DNA of 64,000 nucleotides from Oceanicella actignis (GCF_008124525.1 NZ_VNHJ01000003.1:328524-392523); one strand, 5' to 3'; counted from the stretch's first letter, positions 37,070 through 46,743 are shown. Made by a program: numbers and translations. Notes: generated by a model not told the origin, from the letters alone.

Positions 37070-38944
37070 TCATTGCGCGCCATACATGTCGTCGATCAGC
37101 GCCTTGTGCTTCTTCTCCACGAAGCCGCGCTTGAGCTTCATGGTGGGTGTCAGCTCTTCGTCCTCGGCCGTCAGAAGGACGTCGATGAGACGGAAGTCCT
37201 TGATCTGCTCGACCCGGGCGAAGGCCTTGTTGACCTCGGCGATCTCGGCCGCGATCAGCTCGCGCACCTCGGGAGCGGCGCACAGCGAGGCGAAGTCGCT
37301 GAAGGGCACGCGCCGGTCCTGGGCGTATTTCTCGACGTTCTCCTGATCGATCATCACGAGGCACGTCAGATACTTGCGCCGGTCGCCGATCACCACCGCA
37401 TCCGCGATGTAGGGGCTGAACTTGAGCCGGCTTTCGATCTCGGCGGGGGTGATGTTCTTGCCGCCCGCGGTGATGATGATGTCCTTCATCCGGCCCGTGA
37501 TGGTCAGCGCGCCGTCATTGCCCAGCCGGCCCACGTCGCCGGTGTGCAGCCAGCCCTCGGCGTCGATGGTTTCGGCGGTCTTGTCGGGCTTGTTCCAGTA
37601 GCCCTTGAAGACGTTCGGGCCGCGCACCAGGATCTCGCCCTCGGGCGAGATGCGGATCTCGGTGCCCGGCAGCGGCTTGCCCACCGTGCCGATCACGTTG
37701 TCCTCGAGCGTGTTGGCCGTGGCCACGCCCGAGGTCTCGGTCATGCCGTAGCCCTCGAGCAGCGGCACCCCCAGCGCGCCGAACCAGCGGATCAGCTCGG
37801 GCGAGATCGGCGCCGCGCCCGTCGTGCCCCGCCGCGCCCGGTCGAGCCCGATCAGCGCGCGCACGTTGCGCAGCGCCGCCCAGTCCCAGAAGGCCCGGCG
37901 CAGGCGCAGCATGGGCGGCAGCGGCTTGCCCTCTTCCTGCAGCCGCACCGCCTCGAGCCCGGTCTCGATCGCGCGGTCGAAGCACCAGCGCCCGAAGGCC
38001 GTCGCCTCGGAGCGCATGATGCGGATGCGCGAGTAGATCTTCTCCCAAAGGCGCGGCACGGCGGTGAACGAGTGGGGCGAGACCTCGCGCAGGTTGTCGA
38101 ACACCGTCTCGGGGCTTTCGGCGAAGTTGACCACCACGCCCGCGGCCAGCGGGAACTCGACCGAGACCAGCCGCTCGAGCACATGGCACAGCGGCAGGAA
38201 GCACAAGAGCTCGTCCGTCTCGCGGAAGTCGAGGATCTCGAGCCCGGCGTGCAGCTGGTAGATCATGTTGCGATGGGTGATCATCGCGCCCTTGGGCGGC
38301 CCGGTGGTGCCCGAGGTGTAGATGAGCATCATCGTGTCCTCGGGGCGGGCCTTTTCCAGCTCTTCCTCGAAGCGGCGCGGCTGGTCCTGCAGCGCCTCGG
38401 CGCCCAGGCCCAGAAGCTCGTCATGGAACATGACCATGGGGTCCGAGAAGCCGCGCAGGCCCTCGCGCTCGAAGACGATGACCTTGACCAGGGTGGGCAT
38501 GCGGTCGCGCACCTCGAGCCACTTGTCGAGCTGCTCCTCGTTCTCGAGGAACAGGAAGCGCGAGCCGCTGTCGTTGACCAGATAGGCCAGCTGCTCGGCG
38601 CTGTCGGTGGTGTAGACGCCGTTGGTCACGCCGCCCATGCACACGACGCCCATGTCGACGTAGAGCCACTCCTTGCGGTCCTCGGACAGGATCGAGACCA
38701 CGTCGCCGCGCTCCATGCCCAGCCGCGCCAGCGCCAGGCCGATCAGGCGCGCGTTGTCGTAGTAGTCGTTCCACGAGAATTCGCGCCAGATTCCCAGCTC
38801 CTTCTCGCGGTGGGCGACGGCGTCGCCCTTGACGCGGCAGCGATGGGCGAACAGCCGCGCGATGGTGTCGCAGCCGTCCACCAGGATCGGCGCGTCGGGA
38901 GCGATGGCCGCGTCCGTGCGGGTTGCCTGGGTCATGTCGTTCAT
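37070..38944 (-). CDS. AMP-forming acyl-CoA ligase embedded in the liv operon
   Basis: A 624-residue adenylate-forming enzyme that makes CoA esters from carboxylates with ATP. The AMP-binding motif is YTSGTTGPPKGAMITH, then LLEGYGMTETSG, GWLHTGDVGRL and GRMKDIIITAGGKNITP. The length and the sequence resemble long-chain (FAA1-type) ligases with the extended insert. It lies between livF and the binding-protein gene, 5 bases behind livF, so uptake and activation are probably linked. Two close ATGs (MNDMTQ) are possible starts. The substrate is not known. Confidence 0.9.
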   Translation of the reverse strand: MNDMTQATRTDAAIAPDAPILVDGCDTIARLFAHRCRVKGDAVAHREKELGIWREFSWNDYYDNARLIGLALARLGMERGDVVSILSEDRKEWLYVDMGVVCMGGVTNGVYTTDSAEQLAYLVNDSGSRFLFLENEEQLDKWLEVRDRMPTLVKVIVFEREGLRGFSDPMVMFHDELLGLGAEALQDQPRRFEEELEKARPEDTMMLIYTSGTTGPPKGAMITHRNMIYQLHAGLEILDFRETDELLCFLPLCHVLERLVSVEFPLAAGVVVNFAESPETVFDNLREVSPHSFTAVPRLWEKIYSRIRIMRSEATAFGRWCFDRAIETGLEAVRLQEEGKPLPPMLRLRRAFWDWAALRNVRALIGLDRARRGTTGAAPISPELIRWFGALGVPLLEGYGMTETSGVATANTLEDNVIGTVGKPLPGTEIRISPEGEILVRGPNVFKGYWNKPDKTAETIDAEGWLHTGDVGRLGNDGALTITGRMKDIIITAGGKNITPAEIESRLKFSPYIADAVVIGDRRKYLTCLVMIDQENVEKYAQDRRVPFSDFASLCAAPEVRELIAAEIAEVNKAFARVEQIKDFRLIDVLLTAEDEELTPTMKLKRGFVEKKHKALIDDMYGAQ

Positions 38945-38949
38945 CCCTC

Positions 38950-39777
38950 TCACCGCCACGACTTCTTGCGCTTCCAGCGCTTCTGGCCGCGCGGCGCGGC
39001 GCCGGCGTGCCCGCCCAGGTAGAATTCCTGGATGTCCTCCGAGGCCAGCAGGCGCTCGGACGGGCCGGCCATGACCACGCGCCCCAGCTCCAGCACATAG
39101 CCGTAATGGGCCGCGCGCAGCGCGACGTTGGCGTTCTGCTCGACCAGCAGCATGGTCACGCCCTGCTCGCGGTTCAGCCGCCGGATGATGGCGAAGATCT
39201 CCTTGACCAGCAGCGGCGACAGGCCCAGCGAGGGCTCGTCCAGCAGCATCACCCGCGGGCGCGCCATCAGGCCGCGGCCGATGGCCAGCATCTGCTGCTG
39301 TCCGCCCGACAGCGTGCCCGCCGGCTGGCCGCGCCGCTCGCGCAGGATGGGGAAATAGCCGTAGACCATCTCCATGTCCGCGCGGATCGCCTCGGCCCCG
39401 TCGCGGCGCGTGTAGGCGCCCATGAACAGGTTCTCCTCGACGGTGAGGAAGGGGAACACCTCGCGCCCCTCGGGCACATGGGCCACGCCCGCGCGCACGA
39501 TCTGGTCGGGCTCGAGCCCCGAGATCACGCGCCCCTCGAGCAGCACCTCGCCCTTCTCTGGGTCCATCACGCCCGAGATCGTGCGCATGAGCGTCGTCTT
39601 GCCCGCGCCGTTCGCCCCCAGGATGGTGACGATGCGGCCCTTGGGCACCTCGATCGAGACGCCGCGGATGGCCATGATCGGGCCGTAGAAGCACTCGACG
39701 TTGCGCAGCTCGAGCACCGGCGCCTGATCGGCGGCGGCGGCCTGCGGGCGAGCGGGAGTCGCGACCGGGGCGCTCAT
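38950..39777 (-). CDS. livF: LivF-type ABC ATPase
   Basis: A 275-residue ATPase of branched-chain amino-acid type transporters. Walker A is GANGAGKTT, the signature is LSGGQQQMLAIGRGLM, Walker B is VMLLDEPSLGLSP and the switch is LLVEQNANVAL. PEGREVFPFLTVEENLFMGAY is typical of LivF. A basic C-terminal tail (RGQKRWKRKKSWR) extends beyond the family. The start overlaps the livG stop by 4 bases (ATGA). Confidence 0.95.
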   Translation of the reverse strand: MSAPVATPARPQAAAADQAPVLELRNVECFYGPIMAIRGVSIEVPKGRIVTILGANGAGKTTLMRTISGVMDPEKGEVLLEGRVISGLEPDQIVRAGVAHVPEGREVFPFLTVEENLFMGAYTRRDGAEAIRADMEMVYGYFPILRERRGQPAGTLSGGQQQMLAIGRGLMARPRVMLLDEPSLGLSPLLVKEIFAIIRRLNREQGVTMLLVEQNANVALRAAHYGYVLELGRVVMAGPSERLLASEDIQEFYLGGHAGAAPRGQKRWKRKKSWR

Positions 39778-40562
39778 GCCGCCTCTCCTTCGTTCTCGTC
39801 GTCCGGGGCGCCCAGATAGGCCTCGATCACGCGCGGATCGGACTGCACCTCCTGCGGGGTTCCCAGCGCCAGCGGCCGGCCGTCGGCCAGCGCCAGAACG
39901 CGGTCGGACACCTGGTTGACCAGGCTCATGTCATGCTCGACCATCAGGATCGTCAGCCCCATGTCCTTGTTCATGTCCTGGATCCAGAAGACCAGATCCT
40001 GCGTCTCCTCGACCGAAAGGCCCGAGGCGGGCTCGTCCAGCAGCAGCAGCTTGGGCTGGGAGGCCAGGCCCCGCGCCACCTCGACGATCTTGCGCACGCC
40101 GTAGGGCAGGCCCGCGATCATCTTGTCGCGGTAGGGCTGCAGGTCGAGAAAGTCGATCACCTCCTCGACGCGGCGGCGGTGGCGCAGCTCTTCGCGGCGC
40201 ACGCGCGGCAGGAAGAACATGTCCTCGAGCCAGTGGGTGCGCCGGCGCGAATGGCGCCCGACCAGAAGGTTCTGCAGCACGGTCGAGTGCTCGAACAGCT
40301 CGATGTTCTGGAAGGTGCGCGCGATGCCCAGCGGCGCGATCTGGTCGGGCCGCATGCGCGTGATGTCTTGCCCGTCGAAGACGATGCTGCCGCCGGTCGG
40401 CTGGTAGAAGCGCGAGATGAGGTTGAAGATGGTCGACTTGCCCGCCCCGTTCGGGCCGACGATGGTGAAGACCTCGCCCTCCTCGACGTCGAAGCTGACG
40501 CCGTCCACGGCCTTGACGCCGCCAAACGAGATGGACAGGTCGCGGACCGAAAGAAGGCTCAT
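39774..40562 (-). CDS. livG: LivG-type ABC ATPase
   Basis: A 262-residue ATPase, the second of the pair. Walker A is GPNGAGKS, followed by GIARTFQNIELFEHSTVLQN, the LivG-type segment. The signature region reads LPYGVRKIVEVARGLA, and Walker B is LLLLDEPASGLS. IMVEHDMSLVNQVSDRVLAL holds the switch His. The start overlaps the livM stop by 4 bases and the stop overlaps livF, so three genes are coupled. Confidence 0.95.
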   Translation of the reverse strand: MSLLSVRDLSISFGGVKAVDGVSFDVEEGEVFTIVGPNGAGKSTIFNLISRFYQPTGGSIVFDGQDITRMRPDQIAPLGIARTFQNIELFEHSTVLQNLLVGRHSRRRTHWLEDMFFLPRVRREELRHRRRVEEVIDFLDLQPYRDKMIAGLPYGVRKIVEVARGLASQPKLLLLDEPASGLSVEETQDLVFWIQDMNKDMGLTILMVEHDMSLVNQVSDRVLALADGRPLALGTPQEVQSDPRVIEAYLGAPDDENEGEAA

Positions 40563-41659
40563 TTCATCCGCTCCGTCTTGAGGAAGCTCTTGTGCCGCTT
40601 GAACATGTCCTTGCGGTAGAGCGGGAACAGCTCGAAGAAGGTGCGGATCTTGAGCCAGCGTCCGTAAAGGCCGGTCGGCTCGATCAGGATGAAGGCGATC
40701 AGCACCAGGGCGAAGACGCCCGTGTCGAGGCCGGGGATCGAGGCGTTGCCCGCGCCCATCAGCTCGGCGACCTGCTCGCGCAGGCGCACGATGGCCTGCG
40801 GCAGGAACACCACCACGATCGCGCCCAGATACGCCCCGTGGATCGAGCCGAGCCCGCCGATGGTGACCATCAGCAGCATCTGCACCGAGATCAGCACCAG
40901 GAAGGCTTCGTAGTTGAACGCTCCGAGGAAATGCGCCAGCAGCGCCCCCGCAAGCCCGGTGAAGAAGCACGACAGCCCGAAGGCCAGCGTCTTGTAGCGC
41001 GCCACGTTCACGCCCATGGCGCGGGCCGAGACCTCGGAATCGCGGATGGCGACGAAGGCGCGCCCGGTGGGCGAGCGCAGGATGTTGAGGTAGATGAGAT
41101 TGACCGCGATCAGCGCCGCCAGGCACAGCCAGTAGAAGGGCCGCCCGCCATCGGCGTAGCGGTCGATGTCGGTCCCCAGCAGCGTGATCGAGGGCGCATA
41201 GACGCCGCCGATGCCGCCGGTGAAGTCCTCGAGCAGGATGATCACGTCCTCGGTGATGATCCCCACCGCCAGGGTGGCGATGGCCAGGTAGATGCCGCTC
41301 ATCTTCAGGGCCGGCACCGCGATCAGCGCGCCGACCACGCCGGCGAAGAGCCCCGCCAGCGGGAACGAGATCGGGAACGGCACGCCGCGCTCGGCCAGCC
41401 ACACCTCCATGTAGGCGCCGCAGGCCAGGAAGGCGGCATGCCCCAGGCTCGGCTGGCCCGTGTGCCCGGCCAGCAGCATCAGCCCCAGCCCCGCCAGCGC
41501 CCAGATGAGCATGAGCGTCAGCTCACCCAGCATGTATTCGTCCAGAAGGTAGGGCGCCGCCGCCGCCAGCAGCGCCAGAAGCCCGTACCAGCCCGCCTTG
41601 GCGCGGTCCTCGAAGATGCGGATGTCCTGCTCGTAGGAGGTCTTGAAATGGAACTTCAT
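40559..41659 (-). CDS. livM: LivM-type ABC permease
   Basis: A 366-residue inner-membrane permease with about nine to ten hydrophobic helices. AGHTGQPSLGHAAFLACGAY near the N-terminus and AIRDSEVSARAMGVNVARYKTLAF, the EAA-type coupling loop, mark it as LivM. GGLGSIHGAYLGAIVVVFLP is also conserved. The N-terminal cytoplasmic part (about 1-24) is charged. Only 4 bases separate it from livH. Confidence 0.95.
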   Translation of the reverse strand: MKFHFKTSYEQDIRIFEDRAKAGWYGLLALLAAAAPYLLDEYMLGELTLMLIWALAGLGLMLLAGHTGQPSLGHAAFLACGAYMEVWLAERGVPFPISFPLAGLFAGVVGALIAVPALKMSGIYLAIATLAVGIITEDVIILLEDFTGGIGGVYAPSITLLGTDIDRYADGGRPFYWLCLAALIAVNLIYLNILRSPTGRAFVAIRDSEVSARAMGVNVARYKTLAFGLSCFFTGLAGALLAHFLGAFNYEAFLVLISVQMLLMVTIGGLGSIHGAYLGAIVVVFLPQAIVRLREQVAELMGAGNASIPGLDTGVFALVLIAFILIEPTGLYGRWLKIRTFFELFPLYRKDMFKRHKSFLKTERMK

Positions 41660-41663
41660 GCCG

Positions 41664-42539
41664 TCAGACCTTCTTCTGGGCGAACTGGGCGAACAGCCCG
41701 TTGGGCCGCAGCACCAGCACCAGCAGCATGATGGCGTAGGGCGCGATCTGGCTGTATCCGGCCGCGCCGTAGCGGGCGGCGAAGGTCTCGACCAGGCCGA
41801 TCAGCAGCCCGCCCAGCAGCGCGCCCGGCAGCGAGCCGAAGCCCCCGATCACCGCCGCCGCGAAGGCCTTGATGCCCAGAAGCCCGGCGCTGGGATCGAT
41901 CGAGCCCTTGGCCGCGAACAGCACCCCCGCCACCGTCGCCAGCATCCCCGACAGCGCCCAGATCATCGACGAGACGCGCTTGACCGGCACGCCCACGTAA
42001 TAGGCCGCCAGCTGGTTCTGCGAGGCCGCCTGCATGGCGATGCCCAGCTTGGTGCGCGCGAAGAACAGGTAGAGCAGCAGCGTCAGCGCCGCCGTGGCGA
42101 GAATCACGAAGGCCTCGTCATAGCCGACCGAGACCGGGCCCAGCTCGAACTGGCGCCCCGCCATGGGGGTCTGCAGCGTCTGCGGCTCGTGCCCCCAGAT
42201 CACGCCGGCCACGAAGCGCAGCACGAAGCCCAGCGCGATGGTCAGGATGACGACGGCGAATTGCGGCTGGCCGAACAGGCGACGGATGATCGCGACCTCG
42301 ATCGCCCAGGAGATCGCGCCCATCAGAACCACGGCCAGCGCAAGGCCGAGCGCGAAGGGCAGCCCCCAGCGATCCTCGTTGACCGCCTGGAGGGCGATGA
42401 AGGCGCCCAGCATCATCATGTCGCCCTGGGCGAAGTTCACCGCCTCGGTGGCCTTGTAGATGAGCACGAATCCCAGGGCCACGAGCCCATAGACGCACCC
42501 ATTGGCGATCCCGCCGACGAGCAGTTGCGAGAAGTCCAC
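41664..42539 (-). CDS. livH: LivH-type ABC permease
   Basis: A 291-residue permease, first gene of the transporter operon. Family motifs are LLVGGIANGCVYGLVALGF (4-22), ATEAVNFAQGDMMMLGAF, the coupling loop RTKLGIAMQAASQN, and GGFGSLPGALLGGLLIGLVE. About eight hydrophobic helices are visible. The start ATG at 42537-42539 is preceded by GGGAGGAATGCG, a good ribosome-binding site. The promoter should lie in the following 840-base gap. Confidence 0.95.
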   Translation of the reverse strand: MDFSQLLVGGIANGCVYGLVALGFVLIYKATEAVNFAQGDMMMLGAFIALQAVNEDRWGLPFALGLALAVVLMGAISWAIEVAIIRRLFGQPQFAVVILTIALGFVLRFVAGVIWGHEPQTLQTPMAGRQFELGPVSVGYDEAFVILATAALTLLLYLFFARTKLGIAMQAASQNQLAAYYVGVPVKRVSSMIWALSGMLATVAGVLFAAKGSIDPSAGLLGIKAFAAAVIGGFGSLPGALLGGLLIGLVETFAARYGAAGYSQIAPYAIMLLVLVLRPNGLFAQFAQKKV

Positions 42540-43381
42540 GCATTCCTCCCTGTCGCGCCGCGGGGTTCCGGCCCCGCGGTCGTTCGTGTTGCGAAACGAT
42601 GTTCCGCGTTCATGTCAGACGATAGCGAAGTTGCGCCGCGCGTCCAGAGGGTTTCGCCGCCCCGTCGGCCAGTTTCTTGCGCGCGCCGCTTCCGCGGGCG
42701 GTGCAAAGGCGGCGACGCCGCCGCCTGAACCTGCTCCTCGGCGTCATGTTGGGCGGTTTCCGCCCGCCGGTCAAGCGATCGGCCCGATGCGCCGCCCGAT
42801 GTGCCGCCCGGTGCGCCGCGCGCGCTGGCCGCCGACCCGCTCTCGCCCCCTCGCCCGCCCCGCCCGATCCGGGCGGCGCGCCAGCCGCGGCCCCTGGCGC
42901 GTTCCCATCGCCGCGCCCCCCGCCTCATGCGGCGTTGCGCATGCCCTTGGCCGCGCTCCTGCCCGCGCCGCGCGGCGGCGGCCCGGCACGCCTCGCTTGC
43001 CCGCGTCCGAGCGCAGGAGGGGCCGCCATCGCCCCGCCGGGCCCGACCCGATGGCCGGCCTCCGCCGCTTCGCGTCCATCGGCGGCCGACCCTATCCCCG
43101 CAAGCGCCAAGGCCCCGCCGCGCCGCCCCCGGTGGCCGCCGGCCCATGACGGCGCCGCTGCGCCGCGCACGCCCCTCGCCCGCCGCCCTCGCCCGCCCCG
43201 CTCGCTCGGCCGCCATCTGCGCGCGCCCGTCCCCGGCCCCTCGCCCCGGTCCCTCGCCCCGGTCCCCGCCCCCTCGCCCTGCACCGCGCCCCCGCGCGCT
43301 GGCGCCGCGGGCGCGGCGACGCTATGTTTCCTGAACGCCCGCCTCGGCTCAGCGCCCGGGCCGCAAAGCGAGTCGACGACG
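42540..43381. other. Long intergenic region between livH and the DUF2927 genes
   Basis: About 840 bases between divergent genes. The first 130 bases next to livH are less GC-rich and likely hold its promoter. Further on are short imperfect tandem repeats: three copies of a 12-base CGATGCGCCGCC-like unit near 42784-42820 and CCGGTCCCTCGCC-like units near 43235-43280. No gene or RNA is recognisable. Confidence 0.55.
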
Positions 43382-44554
43382 ATGACGCATCCAGCCAGGC
43401 GGCGCCGCGCCGCCCTTTCGGCCCTTGCGCCCGCCCGCGCCCCGGCGCCCGGCCGCGCGGCGCAGCCCCGCCGCCCGGCAAGGCCCCGCCTTTCGTCGCG
43501 CGCGGCCAGGCTGTGCGCCGCGGCGGCGCTGGCGGCGCTGGCGGGCGGATGCGCGCAGAGCCTGGCCGACCGCTACGCCGCGCTCGAGCGCGCGCATGTG
43601 CGCCAGGGGCTGCTCAGGCTCGACCGCGACCCGGCCGACGCGCCCTTCGACGCCGAGGATCTGGCGCGCGATTTCGAGCGCATCGCCTTTCACAAGGAAT
43701 TCGCCGACGGCCCGGGCCTGATCGCCGCGCCGACCCCGACGCAGCTCATCAAGTGGGACGGCGAGGTGACGTGGACGCTGACCGGCGACGGCGTGCGCGA
43801 GGACGACCGCCGCGCCTTTCGCGCGCTGACCGCGCGCCTCTCGGCGCTGACCGGGCTGCGCTTTTCCGAACGCCCCGCGCCAGACACGTCCGCGCCAGAC
43901 ACGCCCGCGCCCGGCGCGTCCTCGCCCGATCAGCCGCCGGCCCGGGGCGGCCGCGCGCCCGATGAAGACGCGCAGGACGAGGGCGCGCGGGTCATGATCC
44001 TGATCGCGGGGCCCGAGCTGCGTCGCGCCGCGGGAATCCTGGCCGCCGGCATGCCCGGCAACATGGACGCCATCGCCGCCTGGGCGCGCGACGACAGCTA
44101 TCCTTGCGTCGGCCAGGTCGGCTGGCGCGGCGAGGGCCCCGGGCGCGACCAGCGCGCCATCGTCGCCATCAAGGCCGAGACGGCGGGCCGTCTGCGCCTG
44201 AGCTGCATTCACGAGGAGCTGACCCAGATCCTGGGGCTGGTGAACGACGACCCCGAGGCGCGGCCCTCGATCTTCAACGACGATCAGGAATTCGCGGCCC
44301 TCACCCGGCATGACGAGCTGTTGCTGCGCATCCTCTACGACCCGCGGCTGCGCCACGGCATGACGGCCGAAGAGGGCATGCCCATCGTGCGCCGCATCAT
44401 CGCCGAGCTTGCGGCCGCCGGCGAGGTCGCGCCCGCCCGCCATTCGGCCGCCCGCGATAGGGCCGCCCAGGATTTCGGCGCCCGGCGTTTCGACGCCCAG
44501 GCCGCGCCGGGCGCCGCGCTGCGCCCAGGCGCGGGGCCGAGGGCGCGCGCATGA
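43382..44554 (+). CDS. DUF2927 lipoprotein, first of a pair
   Basis: A 390-residue predicted lipoprotein. A basic, Ala/Pro-rich head leads to a hydrophobic segment ending in the lipobox LAGGC (about 53-57). The DUF2927 domain follows: RIAFHKEF, IKWDGEVTWTLTGDGV, then SCIHEELTQILGLVNDD, SIFNDDQEFAALTRHDELLLRILYDPRLRHGM. The HEE-type motif gives it a metallopeptidase look, but catalysis is unproven. A low-complexity Pro/Asp insert (about 167-200) and an Ala/Arg-rich tail are non-conserved. The gene overlaps the next by 4 bases. Confidence 0.8.
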   Translation: MTHPARRRRAALSALAPARAPAPGRAAQPRRPARPRLSSRAARLCAAAALAALAGGCAQSLADRYAALERAHVRQGLLRLDRDPADAPFDAEDLARDFERIAFHKEFADGPGLIAAPTPTQLIKWDGEVTWTLTGDGVREDDRRAFRALTARLSALTGLRFSERPAPDTSAPDTPAPGASSPDQPPARGGRAPDEDAQDEGARVMILIAGPELRRAAGILAAGMPGNMDAIAAWARDDSYPCVGQVGWRGEGPGRDQRAIVAIKAETAGRLRLSCIHEELTQILGLVNDDPEARPSIFNDDQEFAALTRHDELLLRILYDPRLRHGMTAEEGMPIVRRIIAELAAAGEVAPARHSAARDRAAQDFGARRFDAQAAPGAALRPGAGPRARA

Positions 44555-45357
44555 CCGGCCGGGCCGCGACGCTGGCGGCGGCGGTCGCCCTGGCGCTCGC
44601 GGGCTGCACGGCGCAGAATGGGCAATACGCCCGGCGCGGCGCGCCCGAAGCTTCTCGCCAGGGGCCGGCGCTGTTCGCAGCCTTCGCGGCGGCGACCGGG
44701 GCCGATGCCGAGGCGGCCGGAACCGAAGGCGCGCGCGGCGCCGACGCGCCCGCGCAGACGCTGCGCAAGTGGCAAGGGCCCGCCCGCGTCGCCTTCCATG
44801 GCGCGCCCGAGGCGCAGGATGTCGAAGCCGCGCGCGCGGCCATGGCGCGCCTGCGCCGCCTGACCCGACTGGACCTGCGCTCGGCCGATGGCGAACAGGC
44901 CGAGATCCGCATCTTCGTCCTGCCGCCCGAGCTGCGCCGCGCCCTTGCCGCGCAAATGGCGGCCACGGGCGACGCGCGCGCCGCCGCCTCGTCCTTCGGC
45001 CGGTGGCTGAGCGGCGCGCCCGGCGCAGGCCCCTGCGCGTCGCTGGCCGAAGAGGCCCCCGGCGCGCCCCGCGGCGCGCTGGGGCGCGCGGTGATCGGCG
45101 TCGCGGCCGAGGCCCCCGCCCGGACCCGCGCCGCCTGCCTCGAGGACGGGCTGAGCGCCGCGCTCGGGCTGGATTTCGCGCGCGTCTCGCCGCCTCCCGA
45201 CCGGCCGACGCGCGCGGCGCTCCTGCGCCTTCTTTACCGCCCTGCCCTGCGCGCGGGCATGCCGCGCGCGCAGGCGCTGCGCCTGGTGCGGAGGATGACC
45301 GAGAACGTGCGCGACTTCGACCCGGCGCCGCGCGCGGGCGCCGCGCCGCACTCATGA
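44551..45357 (+). CDS. DUF2927-like lipoprotein, second of a pair
   Basis: A 268-residue predicted lipoprotein with lipobox LALAGC (about 14-19). The second half parallels the first gene: CLEDGLSAALGLDFARVSPPPD, then LLRLLYRPALRAGMPRAQAL, matching HEELTQILGL and LLLRILYDPRLRHGM. The HEE of the first copy is replaced (CLEDG), so a metal site, if any, is lost. It looks like a diverged tandem duplicate. It overlaps both neighbours with ATGA and may be co-translated with them. Confidence 0.7.
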   Translation: MTGRAATLAAAVALALAGCTAQNGQYARRGAPEASRQGPALFAAFAAATGADAEAAGTEGARGADAPAQTLRKWQGPARVAFHGAPEAQDVEAARAAMARLRRLTRLDLRSADGEQAEIRIFVLPPELRRALAAQMAATGDARAAASSFGRWLSGAPGAGPCASLAEEAPGAPRGALGRAVIGVAAEAPARTRAACLEDGLSAALGLDFARVSPPPDRPTRAALLRLLYRPALRAGMPRAQALRLVRRMTENVRDFDPAPRAGAAPHS

Positions 45358-45668
45358 GCGCGCGCGCCCGGGCCCTGGCCCCGACCGAGGCCGACCAGAC
45401 GGCGGCCGCGCGCCCGCGCCGAACCCACTCCAAGGCGCCGAAGCCCGCCGCCCTCGGGCGCGCGGGGCCGCAAGGGGCGAAGCCTTCGCCGCGCAGGATC
45501 GCCGACGGGAAACGAACGGACGGGCCGCGCGCCGGCGCGCGCCGATCTTGCGCCGCGACGGACGGCCAGCCCGCGGGCGCGGACGCCGCCGCCGCGCCAG
45601 ATCGGCGCGGGCGACGTCCGCCCAGCCCGCCTGCGCCCGCCGCCCCTGGCTGCGCCGCGACCGTTCGG

Positions 45669-46682
45669 ATGAGGATTCGGGTGCGGACAGGCCCGCTCTC
45701 GGGCGCGGCCGCCGCCCCGCCGCAAGGGGCCGGACGGGCGCCGCGCCCACTCTCGCGCCCCGGATGCGCAGGCGCGCCGCGCCGTCCCCTCGCCGCGCTT
45801 GCCCGACGGCTGCGCGCCGCGATCCTGCCCGCCGCTGCGCTGGCGCTGGCCGCGGCCGCCCAGGCGCTCGCGCAGGCGGGCGCCGAATGCGGCCGGGCGG
45901 ACGCGCCCTGCGTCGCGGCCGGCGGCGAGTATCTCATCGCCCTGCCCGCCGACCCAGCGCCCCGCCCCGCACGGGACCCGAGCGCGCCGCGCCCGGCCGT
46001 GATCTTCCTGCACGGCCACGGCGGGCGCGCGGCGGCGGTCATGCGCAACCGCCCGCTGGTCGAGGCGTTTCTGGCGCGCGGCCTCGCCTTCATCGCCCCG
46101 CAGGGGGCGCCGCGCTTTGCGGGGGATCGCGGCGGGGGGTGGAACGCGCGCGGCGCGCCGCCGGCGCGGGACGACGCGGCCTTTCTGAGCGCGCTCGCCG
46201 ACGACGCCGCCGCGCGATTCGGCCTCGACCGCCGGCGCATGCTTCTGGCCGGGTTCTCGAGCGGGGGCATGATGGTCTGGCGCATGGCCTGCGTCCGCCC
46301 CGGCGCCTTCGCCGCCCATGCGCCCGTGGCCGGCCTGCTCTGGCGCCCGTTGCCGGCGCGCTGCGCGGGACCGACGCGCCTGCTCCACGTCCATGGCTGG
46401 AGCGACCGCGTGGTTCCGCTCGAGGGACGGGCGGTGGCGGGCGGACGCCTGGTTCAGGGCGACCTGTTCCGAGGGCTTGCGCTCTTGCGGGCCGCGTTCG
46501 GCTGCGCGCGCGACGCCCCCGACGCCTTCGGCCGCCGCGGCGCGCTGCTGCTGCGCCGCTGGCGCGACTGCGCGGCCGGGGGCGAGCTGGCGCTGGCGCT
46601 TCACCCGGGCGGGCATCGCGTTCCGCGCGAATGGGCGGCGCTGGCGCTGGACTGGTTCGAGGGGCGCGAGATCGCGCCCTGA
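45669..46682 (+). CDS. Secreted PHB-depolymerase/feruloyl-esterase-like alpha/beta hydrolase
   Basis: A hydrolase of about 337 residues from the start chosen. A hydrophobic stretch ([18 protein letters not shown]) looks like a signal peptide. The hydrolase has the oxyanion HGHGGRAAAVM, nucleophile GFSSGGMMVWRMAC, Asp in HVHGWSDRVVPLEG and His in HPGGHRVPREW, as in LpqC-type PHB depolymerases. The start is uncertain: an in-frame ATG at 45354 overlaps the previous stop as ATGA and would add 105 Arg/Pro/Ala-rich residues; the stretch 45358-45668 shows nothing else. Polyester or aryl-ester cleavage outside the cell is inferred. Confidence 0.75.
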   Translation: MRIRVRTGPLSGAAAAPPQGAGRAPRPLSRPGCAGAPRRPLAALARRLRAAILPAAALALAAAAQALAQAGAECGRADAPCVAAGGEYLIALPADPAPRPARDPSAPRPAVIFLHGHGGRAAAVMRNRPLVEAFLARGLAFIAPQGAPRFAGDRGGGWNARGAPPARDDAAFLSALADDAAARFGLDRRRMLLAGFSSGGMMVWRMACVRPGAFAAHAPVAGLLWRPLPARCAGPTRLLHVHGWSDRVVPLEGRAVAGGRLVQGDLFRGLALLRAAFGCARDAPDAFGRRGALLLRRWRDCAAGGELALALHPGGHRVPREWAALALDWFEGREIAP

Positions 46683-46743
46683 GCGGGCCCCCGCGCGGCG
46701 TTTGACGCTTGCGGCGCGGCGGGCGCGGACGTAGATAAGGCGC

